12,386 nt of DNA, taken from contig JAUZQA010000058.1 in assembly GCA_030705665.1 (NCBI GenBank), positions 1 through 12,386 of the forward strand, in the 5' to 3' direction. Below are positions 6,858 to 12,386 of this stretch, one piece after another; the first letter of the stretch is position 1; every line of letters starts with the position of its first letter. A program made the translations under genes and the position numbers. This stretch comes from Bacillota bacterium. GTDB taxonomy: Bacteria > Bacillota > Bacilli > Bacillales_B > DSM-18226. The notes under the pieces were generated by a model. It was not told the origin of the DNA. It ran no database searches and saw nothing but the letters and a program-made list of their open reading frames with translations.

Positions 6858-6863
6858 CTCCTT
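6858..6863 (-). promoter_or_regulatory. Ribosome binding site that decides the Crp/Fnr regulator start
   Basis: AAGGAG ends right before an ATG at 6857 (no spacing) and 9 bases before the ATG at 6848. The second spacing is workable, so the protein most likely begins MYNQEFL. Confidence 0.7.
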
Positions 6864-6867
6864 ACTA

Positions 6868-6891
6868 AGATTGTAACCTAGATTACAATCT
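6868..6891. promoter_or_regulatory. Crp/Fnr-type operator, perfect palindrome
   Basis: Arms AGATTGTAA (6868-6876) and TTACAATCT (6883-6891) are exact inverses around a 6-base centre. The core TGTAA-N6-TTACA has the same geometry as the CRP site TGTGA-N6-TCACA. It lies 20 bases before the regulator start and about 100 before the dehydrogenase start. Its centre (6879.5) is at -41.5 from the dehydrogenase start site predicted from the extended -10 at 6906-6914, the class II activator position. On the other strand it overlaps the regulator's own candidate -10, which suggests autorepression. Confidence 0.7.
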
Positions 6892-6897
6892 TTTCAA
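6870..6897 (-). promoter_or_regulatory. Candidate promoter of the Crp/Fnr regulator gene
   Basis: On the minus strand TTGAAA (6897-6892), a 16-base spacer and TACAAT (6875-6870). The spacer and -10 are covered by the palindrome. The leader would be only about 15 bases, so this is tentative. Confidence 0.35.
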
Positions 6898-6905
6898 AAT
6901 AGATA

Positions 6906-6914
6906 TGCTATTAT
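6906..6914 (+). promoter_or_regulatory. Extended -10 promoter of the 3-hydroxyacyl-CoA-dehydrogenase-family gene
   Basis: TGC-TATTAT is an extended -10 element with no good -35, as expected for an activator-dependent promoter; the -35 zone is taken up by the palindrome. The predicted transcript start is near 6921, leaving a leader of about 70 bases. Confidence 0.5.
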
Positions 6915-6991
6915 GAAAATAACAATAATAATTACTAGCTGCTTCTTAGCTTTATGGAGCAAAGGTTATAAAAAATAAAGGGGTAATAGAA

Positions 6992-7957
6992 ATGAAAAAT
7001 TTCACAGTACTTGGTGCAGGGATTATGGGGCATGGTGCTGCTCAATTGTTTGCCCAAGCAGGAAAAAATGTACGTATTCAAGCCAGACGCGAATCTTCAC
7101 TGGAAAAAGCAAGAGAACTTATTACAAATAGTTTAAAAATTATGGTTGAAAAAGAAATGCTTACCCAAGTCGAGATGGATCAGGCATTAGCCCATATCAC
7201 CTATACCACCGATTTACGTGAAGCTATTCAAGATACCGACTTCATTCTTGAATCCATTCCAGAAAAACTCGAGTTAAAATTAGACACTTACGAAATAATT
7301 GAAAGCGTTGTCTCTGACAAAACAATCATTGCATCGAATACTTCCACTTTCCCATTAAAAGAATTAACCCAACGAGCAAAGCATCCGGAAAGATTTATCA
7401 TTACACACTTCTTTAACCCGCCGCAGCTTGTACCAATTGTGGAAATTGCAAGATTTGAAAAGACTGATGAAAAAGTTGTACAAACAACTTATGATTTAAT
7501 GAAGGAAATCGGAAAATCTCCTGTAGTATTGAAAAAAGAAATTACCGGCTTTATCGTGAACCGTGTTCAGGTAGCTTTCCTGCGTGAATGTTTCAATTTA
7601 ATTGAACAAGGAGTATGCACTGCAGAAGATATCGATATCGCTGTCAAAGGAAGCATGGGCTTTAAATGGGCGTTCTGCGGACCATTGGAAAGCCAGGATT
7701 TAGCTGGACTGGAAACTACAAAAGCAATGGTTCACAACATTGAACAAGAGCTGTCTAATACAAGAGAGGTTCCTTCATTCTTAAAAGAGATGGTAGAAAA
7801 TGAGGAATTTGGGATTCGTTCAAATAAAGGTTTCTACGAATATGATGATTTTGGAGCAAAAGCCATCCACACACGTGACGACCATTTCTTGGATCTTCTA
7901 AAGTTGCAGCAGCAAAAAGCGAAAAAGGAAAAAACTGTATCATCTAGTAAACAATAA
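6992..7957 (+). CDS. 3-hydroxyacyl-CoA dehydrogenase family protein (NAD-dependent)
   Basis: A soluble NAD-dependent L-3-hydroxyacyl dehydrogenase of 321 residues. The N-terminal Rossmann domain has GAGIMG (8-13) and ESIPEKLELK (87-96). The catalytic residues can be placed: Ser115/Ser118 in SNTST, His139 and Glu151 in HFFNPPQLVPIVEI (139-152), and Asn190 in GFIVNR (186-191). The C-terminal dimer domain spans about 190-285, followed by a charged tail. HFFNPPQLVP and the later FKWAFCGPLE (224-233) look more like the carnitine dehydrogenase / lambda-crystallin branch than like classical 3-hydroxybutyryl-CoA dehydrogenase, so the substrate may be a free 3-hydroxy acid rather than a CoA ester; this is unproven. 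AAAGGGG lies 8 bases before the ATG. It is a single-gene unit behind an activator-type promoter, with the Crp/Fnr gene divergent. Confidence 0.88.
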   Translation: MKNFTVLGAGIMGHGAAQLFAQAGKNVRIQARRESSLEKARELITNSLKIMVEKEMLTQVEMDQALAHITYTTDLREAIQDTDFILESIPEKLELKLDTYEIIESVVSDKTIIASNTSTFPLKELTQRAKHPERFIITHFFNPPQLVPIVEIARFEKTDEKVVQTTYDLMKEIGKSPVVLKKEITGFIVNRVQVAFLRECFNLIEQGVCTAEDIDIAVKGSMGFKWAFCGPLESQDLAGLETTKAMVHNIEQELSNTREVPSFLKEMVENEEFGIRSNKGFYEYDDFGAKAIHTRDDHFLDLLKLQQQKAKKEKTVSSSKQ

Positions 7958-7968
7958 TTCATCTGTTA

Positions 7969-8003
7969 GAAGAAGCAGCAGAAGTGACTTCTGCTGCTTC
8001 TTC
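7969..8003 (+). terminator. 16-bp perfect hairpin after the dehydrogenase gene
   Basis: GAAGAAGCAGCAGAAG (7969-7984) and its exact inverse (7988-8003) surround a TGA loop, 11 bases after the stop codon. No T tract follows on either side, so it is not a standard intrinsic terminator. It may still end or stabilise the transcript, and it separates this gene from the converging VOC gene. Confidence 0.5.
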
Positions 8004-8072
8004 AGCTTGTCGAGAAAGCCTTTATCTAGAGAACCAGACGTAGTTTGACAAGGTTCAACCTATGTATTGATT

Positions 8073-8468
8073 CTATTTGGCGTTTACATCTGGCTGGTGA
8101 ATTCCAAATATATTTCCTTCGGTGTCCAGATAGTAACCTTGCCAGGCCATTCCAGGTAGGGCATACTTGGGCATTGCAACCTTGCCTCCATTTTCTAATA
8201 TTTTCCTTTCCGTTGAATCATAGTCTTCCACTCCCATAGTACATGCAAATGCATTTAGACTTTGACCTGCCTCCGGTGGAGCACTTTGACGCTGCATTAG
8301 AGCACCATTGATTCCAGGTTCATCTTCACTTCCGGTTACTGCTCCAAAGTAAGGCATCCCTGCATAATCGCTCCAATCTTGAAATGACCATCCAAATACT
8401 TCTCCATAAAACTTCTTTGCTCTTTCCATTTCACTCACATGAATTTCAAAATGAACTAATCTTCCCAT
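8073..8468 (-). CDS. VOC-superfamily (glyoxalase / bleomycin-resistance-like) protein
   Basis: A 131-residue protein with the vicinal-oxygen-chelate fold built from two beta-alpha-beta-beta-beta modules. The N-terminal module is GRLVHFEIHVSEMERAKKFY (2-21) followed by GEVFGW; the C-terminal module ends in GYYLDTEGNIFGIHQPD (111-127). His6 and Glu117 are likely metal ligands. Members include lyases, dioxygenases and drug-binding proteins; nothing here fixes the function, and many such proteins have no known role. The frame can be extended to a TTG at 8483, but that codon lies inside the ribosome site, so the ATG at 8468 is the start. It converges with the dehydrogenase gene and seems to be transcribed alone. 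Confidence 0.82.
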   Translation of the reverse strand: MGRLVHFEIHVSEMERAKKFYGEVFGWSFQDWSDYAGMPYFGAVTGSEDEPGINGALMQRQSAPPEAGQSLNAFACTMGVEDYDSTERKILENGGKVAMPKYALPGMAWQGYYLDTEGNIFGIHQPDVNAK

Positions 8469-8473
8469 ACATA

Positions 8474-8481
8474 CCCTCCTC
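8474..8481 (-). promoter_or_regulatory. Ribosome binding site of the VOC gene
   Basis: GAGGAGGG on the minus strand, 5 bases before the ATG at 8468. It overlaps the upstream TTG and so rules out that start. Confidence 0.8.
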
Positions 8482-8524
8482 AATCTTTTAAAAGGTTTAC
8501 CAGTGAAAATCCTTATGTTTCCTC

Positions 8525-8537
8525 CTCTATTATAGAG
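8525..8537 (-). promoter_or_regulatory. Probable -10 of the VOC gene within a short palindrome
   Basis: CTCTAT-T-ATAGAG is a perfect 13-base palindrome that contains TATAAT on the minus strand (8534-8529). A TTGAAT 19 bases upstream is a weak -35. The rest of 8538-8640 holds no gene that I can support. Confidence 0.4.
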
Positions 8538-8648
8538 TGGTAACTAGAAACATATTCAATTTTCACAAAAATATATTTTCCAGGGGCGATTACATGGGTG
8601 TTTTCCTATGTAGCTAGTATGAACTAAATATTAACATTTAGAAGAATA

Positions 8649-8678
8649 TTGGCATTCTATTATAAAAAATGATATACT
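8649..8678 (+). promoter_or_regulatory. Sigma-A promoter of the family 3 glycoside hydrolase gene
   Basis: TTGGCA (8649-8654), an 18-base spacer, and TATACT (8673-8678): five of six bases match the consensus in each box. The transcript start would be near 8685, leaving a leader of about 134 bases. The leader holds a small hairpin, GGATTT/AAATCC (8747-8761), inside a wider TCCCAA (8718-8723) / TTGGGA (8776-8781) pair. Confidence 0.65.
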
Positions 8679-8684
8679 AGTATA
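8673..8684. promoter_or_regulatory. Operator-like palindrome TATACTAGTATA over the -10 box
   Basis: A perfect 12-base palindrome whose left half is the -10 box itself, ending at the predicted transcript start. A repressor bound here would block the promoter. GntR-family regulators often bind TATA-ended palindromes of this kind, but no regulator gene lies next to it. Confidence 0.4.
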
Positions 8685-8686
8685 CA

Positions 8687-8700
8687 AGAAAACGTTTTAC
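8687..8700. promoter_or_regulatory. cre-like site just after the transcript start
   Basis: AGAAAACGTTTTAC contains the perfect palindrome AAAACGTTTT. It follows the cre pattern TGWAARCGYTWNCW except at the first base and the last two. LacI-family operators share this core. The position just after the start site suits repression by CcpA of a sugar-degrading enzyme. Confidence 0.5.
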
Positions 8701-8818
8701 TCATAACAACACCTTCTTCCCAAAATCACACTAAGAATTATGCTTTGGATTTTGGAAATCCTATCGATGTAAAAGTTGGGATTGTTCATTCAATCTAATT
8801 GATAAAGGAGAAATTTAC

Positions 8819-10579
8819 ATGGTAAAAGTAGATTTAAAGGCCAAACCCTATAACCTCACCGAGGCTGATATCAAATGGGTTAGCGATACAATTAACTCTA
8901 TGTCGATTGACGAAAAGATTGGTCAGTTATTTATTAATATGGGTTCCAGCCGTACGGAAGAGTATCTAACCGAGATTCTCAATAACTATCATATCGCTGG
9001 AGTCCGTTATAACCCTGGAAAAGCGGAAGAAGTATATGAACAAAATAGAATCCTTCAAGAAAACAGCAAAATCCCGCTATTAATCGCTGCAAATACAGAA
9101 GCAGGCGGTAATGGTGCATGTACTGATGGAACGGAGGTAGGAGTAGAAGTAAAAATTGGTGCGACAACCGATACAAAATATGCATATGAAATGGGCCGCG
9201 TTTCCGGTGTAGAAGCTGCTGCTATCGGCTGCAACTGGAGCTTTGCCCCGATCGTTGATATTAATTACAACTGGCGCAACCCCATTATCTCCAGCCGTTC
9301 CTTTGGATCTGATCCTGATTTAGTGCTGAAATTGAGTCTTGCTTACATGAAAGGCATTCAAGAAAGCGGGATTGCTCCAGCAGCTAAACACTGGCCTGGA
9401 GATGGTATGGACGAGCGCGACCAACACCTATCCTTTAGTGTGAACAGCTTATCAACGGAAGAATGGGACAAGACATATGGCAAAGTTTATCAAGGCCTAA
9501 TTGATGCCGGGCTTCCATCCATTATGGCGGGACATATTCAGATGCCTGCTTACCAACGGTTCTTCAATCCGGATGTGAAAGATGAAGAGTTATTGCCTGC
9601 AACACTTTGTAAAGAAATTACCACTGACCTTCTGCGCGGAAAACTTGGTTTCAATGGTGTTGTTGTCACCGATGCGAGCCATATGCTTGGTTTGACTGGG
9701 GCAATGAAGAGAAGCAAACTGCTTCCAACTGCTATCGCTGCCGGCTGTGATCTATTCTTATTTTTTAACGATCCAGATGAAGATTTCGAATACATGATGA
9801 ACGGATATAAAGAGGGCATCATTACGGAAGACCGTCTGCAAGAAGCTTTAGAACGCATTTTAGGATTGAAAGCGATGCTTGATCTTCATAAAAAAGCAAA
9901 AACTAAAATTTTACCACCAAAAGAAGAAGCAATGGCCAAAATCGGTCTTCCAGAAAACAAAGCATTATTCAAAGAAGTTGCTGATCAAGCTATCACTTTA
10001 GTAAAAGACAAGCAAGATATCTGGCCAGTCACTCCAGAAAAATATAAACGCGTATTATTGGTTGACGTAAAAGGTGTACAAGGCGGATTTGGTGCCTTGA
10101 TTGGAAGTAAAGAAAAAGCTGTCGATATTATGAAGGAATTATTAGAAGCACAAGGTTTCGAAGTAACAGTTTGGGAATCGACAGAAGAGAAAATTATGAA
10201 GCTTCCTGAAGAAGAAAGATTTGCAGCGATTGCCAACGTCTATGCTCAAAAGAGACCAATTACGGAGTTAACCGATCATTATGATCTGATCATCAATATC
10301 GCCAATGTAAATCCAGGAACTGTACAAAGAATTGTATGGCCGGCAAGTAAAGGTACACCAGATATTCCATTCTACATCCATGAAGTGCCAACTATTTTTG
10401 TATCTGTTCAATACCCATACCATTTGGCAGATGTGCCACAAGTAAAAACGTACATCAATACCTACGACAGTAGGAAGCAAACACTTGAAGTCCTAGTTGA
10501 AAAATTAATGGGACGTTCTGAATTTAAAGGGATAAGTCCTGTTGATGCGTTTTGCGGGTTTGTCGATACCCATATTTAA
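8819..10579 (+). CDS. Glycoside hydrolase family 3 protein (NagZ-like beta-N-acetylhexosaminidase type)
   Basis: A 586-residue cytoplasmic glycosidase without a signal peptide. The first ~355 residues are the family 3 TIM-barrel domain: DEKIGQLF (31-38), KHWPGDGMDERDQH (190-203), MAGHIQMPAY (236-245) and VVVTDASHM (281-289). Asp285 is the expected nucleophile. Asp201-x-His203 is the Asp/His pair used as acid-base by the NagZ branch, which favours an N-acetylglucosaminide substrate over a plain glucoside. Residues 385-586 form an alpha/beta second domain. AAAGGAG lies 8 bases before the ATG. It is transcribed alone from a good promoter with operator-like and cre-like sites, pointing to a catabolic role on sugar fragments taken up by the cell, such as muropeptide or chitin fragments. 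The exact substrate is not shown. Confidence 0.88.
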   Translation: MVKVDLKAKPYNLTEADIKWVSDTINSMSIDEKIGQLFINMGSSRTEEYLTEILNNYHIAGVRYNPGKAEEVYEQNRILQENSKIPLLIAANTEAGGNGACTDGTEVGVEVKIGATTDTKYAYEMGRVSGVEAAAIGCNWSFAPIVDINYNWRNPIISSRSFGSDPDLVLKLSLAYMKGIQESGIAPAAKHWPGDGMDERDQHLSFSVNSLSTEEWDKTYGKVYQGLIDAGLPSIMAGHIQMPAYQRFFNPDVKDEELLPATLCKEITTDLLRGKLGFNGVVVTDASHMLGLTGAMKRSKLLPTAIAAGCDLFLFFNDPDEDFEYMMNGYKEGIITEDRLQEALERILGLKAMLDLHKKAKTKILPPKEEAMAKIGLPENKALFKEVADQAITLVKDKQDIWPVTPEKYKRVLLVDVKGVQGGFGALIGSKEKAVDIMKELLEAQGFEVTVWESTEEKIMKLPEEERFAAIANVYAQKRPITELTDHYDLIINIANVNPGTVQRIVWPASKGTPDIPFYIHEVPTIFVSVQYPYHLADVPQVKTYINTYDSRKQTLEVLVEKLMGRSEFKGISPVDAFCGFVDTHI

Positions 10580-10589
10580 TTTTATGTAT

Positions 10590-10611
10590 GTTGATTTCTA
10601 TTCTAATCAAC
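10590..10611. repeat. Hairpin after the glycoside hydrolase gene
   Basis: GTTGATT (10590-10596) and AATCAAC (10605-10611) form a perfect 7-bp stem with an 8-base loop, 11 bases past the stop codon. No T run follows, so its role as a terminator is doubtful. Confidence 0.35.
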
Positions 10612-10671
10612 GTTGAGAAAAAATACCGAGAGCGTAGACCTGAATATTTTAATTGACCAACATACATCCAT

Positions 10672-10710
10672 GCCCTCTTATCTGTCTTACTTGAATGACA
10701 AGAGGGCTAT
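10672..10710 (+). terminator. Candidate terminator between the converging glycoside hydrolase and glpD genes
   Basis: GCCCTCTT (10672-10679) and AAGAGGGC (10700-10707) are exact inverses around a 20-base loop, followed by TATTTCATTT on the plus strand. The tail is only moderately T-rich. On the minus strand no T run follows, so it fits the plus-strand gene better, but it may hinder read-through both ways. Confidence 0.5.
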
Positions 10711-10740
10711 TTCATTTCCATTACCTTACAAATGCTTCTC

Positions 10741-12386
10741 TCATATGGCTTTCGATGTTCTTTTTTCAGGACTTTTTGGATTAACGGCGTCGTTTAACTG
10801 ATCTTCAAGTTCTTCGATATGCTTACTCTTTTCTTTTATTGTCCATTCGAAGTAGTCTGCCATCATGTCAGTTACTGCCTGCTTCCACTTTTTAACCCAT
10901 TGAATATCAAAAAATAATGCTCCTGTTCTACGAATAAAAAAGTCTACAGGTATCTCGATCATCTCATCTTCAAGACTATAAACAAGCTCAACAAAAACAT
11001 CCAAAGGCAAACCATATTGGTTCATTGGATTATACATTTTAGCAAGTTCAAAAATTCGGTTTATGTTAGAGCCGTAACGTTTTACCATTTTCAAATATTG
11101 TTCCTTTGTAAAACCACTTTCTAGAGCCTCTGTCATATTTTTTTCAATATAGGAAGAAAATTGACTAGATCCTCCAAAATTGCCTCCGGAAATAGGCAAA
11201 TGCTTGGTTTGGCATAGCTTAGTATTGATTCCTTGTTCTTCCTTCAACTGCTTTGCGACCAAATCAACCACTGTTTCCGCCATTTTTCTATATCCTGTGA
11301 GCTTGCCGCCTGCAATCGTGATTAAACCAGAATTTGATACCCAAATTTCATCCTTGCGGGAGATTTCCGATGCATCCTTACCTTCTTCATAAATAAGCGG
11401 TCTAACACCTGCCCAGCTTGATTCAATGTCCTTTTCATTAATTTTGACAGAAGGAAACATAAAATGAATAGCTTTAATAATATAGCTCCTGTCTTCAGCC
11501 GTCATTTTTGGATGTGTCGGATCACCCTCAAAGAAAGTATCTGTAGTACCTACATATGTTTTTCCTGCCCTTGGAATCGCAAACACCATCCGGCCGTCAG
11601 GAGTATCAAAATAGACCGACTGCTTAAGCGGAAACTTTGATTGGTCAATGACTAAATGAACACCTTTAGTAAGTTTCAATCTTTTCCCGGACAATGAATG
11701 GTCTTTGTCACGTAGTGTATCTACCCAAGGGCCGGTTGCATTTATTATTTTTTTTGCATATAGCTCCTGAACTTCACCACTTATCTGGTTAACTACCTTC
11801 GCGCCGACTACTTTGCCATTTCGGTATAGAAGTTCGCTAACTTTTGAATAGTTTACTGCCTTGGCTCCTCTTGCGACGGCCTCCTTGATTACTTCAATGG
11901 TTAAACGGGCGTCATCTGTACGGTACTCAACGTAATATCCGCCACCTATTAGTCCATCTTTTTTAAGAAGCGGCTCTTTTGTGCTGGTTAATTCAGATGA
12001 TAGCATCGAACGTCTTTCTGCTTTTTTTACACCAGCCAAAAAGTCGTAAACACGTAACCCAATTGATGTACTAAATTTACCAAATGTGCCACCTTTATGG
12101 ATCGGCAAAAGCATCCATTCCGGTGTTGTTACATGTGGGCCATTTTCATACACGATCGCCCGTTCTTTACCAACTTCCGCTACCATTTTCACTTCAAATT
12201 GTTTTAAATAACGGAGCCCCCCATGGACCAGTTTCGTTGACCTGCTGGATGTTCCTGCGGAAAAATCCTGCATTTCTACCAAAGCAGTTTTCAAACCTCT
12301 TGTGACAGTATCCAAAGCAATTCCACAGCCGGTAATTCCTCCGCCAATGACTAAAACATCAAACTCCTCTGCAGCCATTTCCTTTA
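10741..12386 (-). CDS. glpD: Aerobic glycerol-3-phosphate dehydrogenase GlpD (N-terminus beyond the window)
   Basis: A peripheral-membrane flavoenzyme that oxidises sn-glycerol 3-phosphate to dihydroxyacetone phosphate and passes electrons to menaquinone. Counting from the ATG at 12378, the FAD-binding motif is IGGGITG (11-17), the family signature GTSSRSTKLVHGGLRYL is at 42-58, and SGLITIAGGKLTGYR closes the FAD domain. A C-terminal helical domain follows. It reads closely like Bacillus GlpD. The ATG at 12378 is unlikely to be the true start: the frame stays open through NTA-AAG-GAA to the edge, there is no properly spaced ribosome site, and Bacillus GlpD has about 15-20 residues before the FAD motif. 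The gene is therefore cut by the right edge. In Bacillus it usually follows glpF and glpK and is controlled by GlpP antitermination and CcpA; those elements would lie outside. Confidence 0.95.
   Translation of the reverse strand, partial: KEMAAEEFDVLVIGGGITGCGIALDTVTRGLKTALVEMQDFSAGTSSRSTKLVHGGLRYLKQFEVKMVAEVGKERAIVYENGPHVTTPEWMLLPIHKGGTFGKFSTSIGLRVYDFLAGVKKAERRSMLSSELTSTKEPLLKKDGLIGGGYYVEYRTDDARLTIEVIKEAVARGAKAVNYSKVSELLYRNGKVVGAKVVNQISGEVQELYAKKIINATGPWVDTLRDKDHSLSGKRLKLTKGVHLVIDQSKFPLKQSVYFDTPDGRMVFAIPRAGKTYVGTTDTFFEGDPTHPKMTAEDRSYIIKAIHFMFPSVKINEKDIESSWAGVRPLIYEEGKDASEISRKDEIWVSNSGLITIAGGKLTGYRKMAETVVDLVAKQLKEEQGINTKLCQTKHLPISGGNFGGSSQFSSYIEKNMTEALESGFTKEQYLKMVKRYGSNINRIFELAKMYNPMNQYGLPLDVFVELVYSLEDEMIEIPVDFFIRRTGALFFDIQWVKKWKQAVTDMMADYFEWTIKEKSKHIEELEDQLNDAVNPKSPEKRTSKAI

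Noticed and set aside
8045..8239. Short plus-strand frame between the dehydrogenase and the glycoside hydrolase
   Set aside because: It overlaps the VOC gene in antisense, and the VOC reading has clear family motifs and a strong ribosome site.
8685..8818. Riboswitch or T-box in the glycoside hydrolase leader
   Set aside because: Only two short nested hairpins are seen; there is no T-box sequence, known aptamer core or terminator before the start codon.

Overview
The window looks like chromosome from a low-GC, Gram-positive spore-former of the family Bacillaceae. The reasons are AT-rich intergenic DNA, strong AGGAGG-type ribosome sites, GTG starts, a perfect CcpA (cre) consensus and a GlpD that reads like the Bacillus enzyme. 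Genus and species cannot be named from this stretch. I see no rRNA, tRNA, CRISPR array, insertion sequence or phage gene.

Layout, left to right. (1) Positions 1-211 hold the first 70 codons of a minus-strand Rieske ring-hydroxylating oxygenase alpha subunit that runs off the left edge. A cre site lies in its leader. (2) On the minus strand follow a MATE-family exporter (626-2029, with a clear terminator) and an unusual 793-residue protein (2161-4542). The latter has a short-chain prenyl diphosphate synthase at its C-terminus and a second isoprenoid-synthase-like half, with its own pair of Asp-rich motifs, at its N-terminus. (3) Next is a secreted CpdB/YfkN-type nucleotidase (4796-6019) that stops just as its C-terminal substrate domain begins. 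(4) A Crp/Fnr-family regulator (6189-6848, minus) is divergent from a 3-hydroxyacyl-CoA-dehydrogenase-family enzyme (6992-7957, plus). Between them is a perfect TGTAA-N6-TTACA palindrome, centred 41.5 bp before the predicted start of the dehydrogenase transcript. (5) A small VOC-family protein (8073-8468, minus) is followed by a cytoplasmic family 3 glycoside hydrolase (8819-10579, plus) with a compact promoter, an operator-like palindrome and a cre-like site. (6) Aerobic glycerol-3-phosphate dehydrogenase, glpD (10741 to the right edge, minus), is cut by the window at its N-terminus.

How the genes may work together. Most look like single-gene transcription units for accessory carbon use and envelope functions. 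Two (the Rieske gene and the glycoside hydrolase) carry CcpA-type sites, and a third (the dehydrogenase) looks controlled by the regulator next to it. The tandem isoprenoid synthase beside a MATE exporter is the best candidate for something little described, possibly a terpenoid made and exported, but that link is inference. Several starts are better placed at an internal ATG than at the first possible start codon; these are given in the entries.
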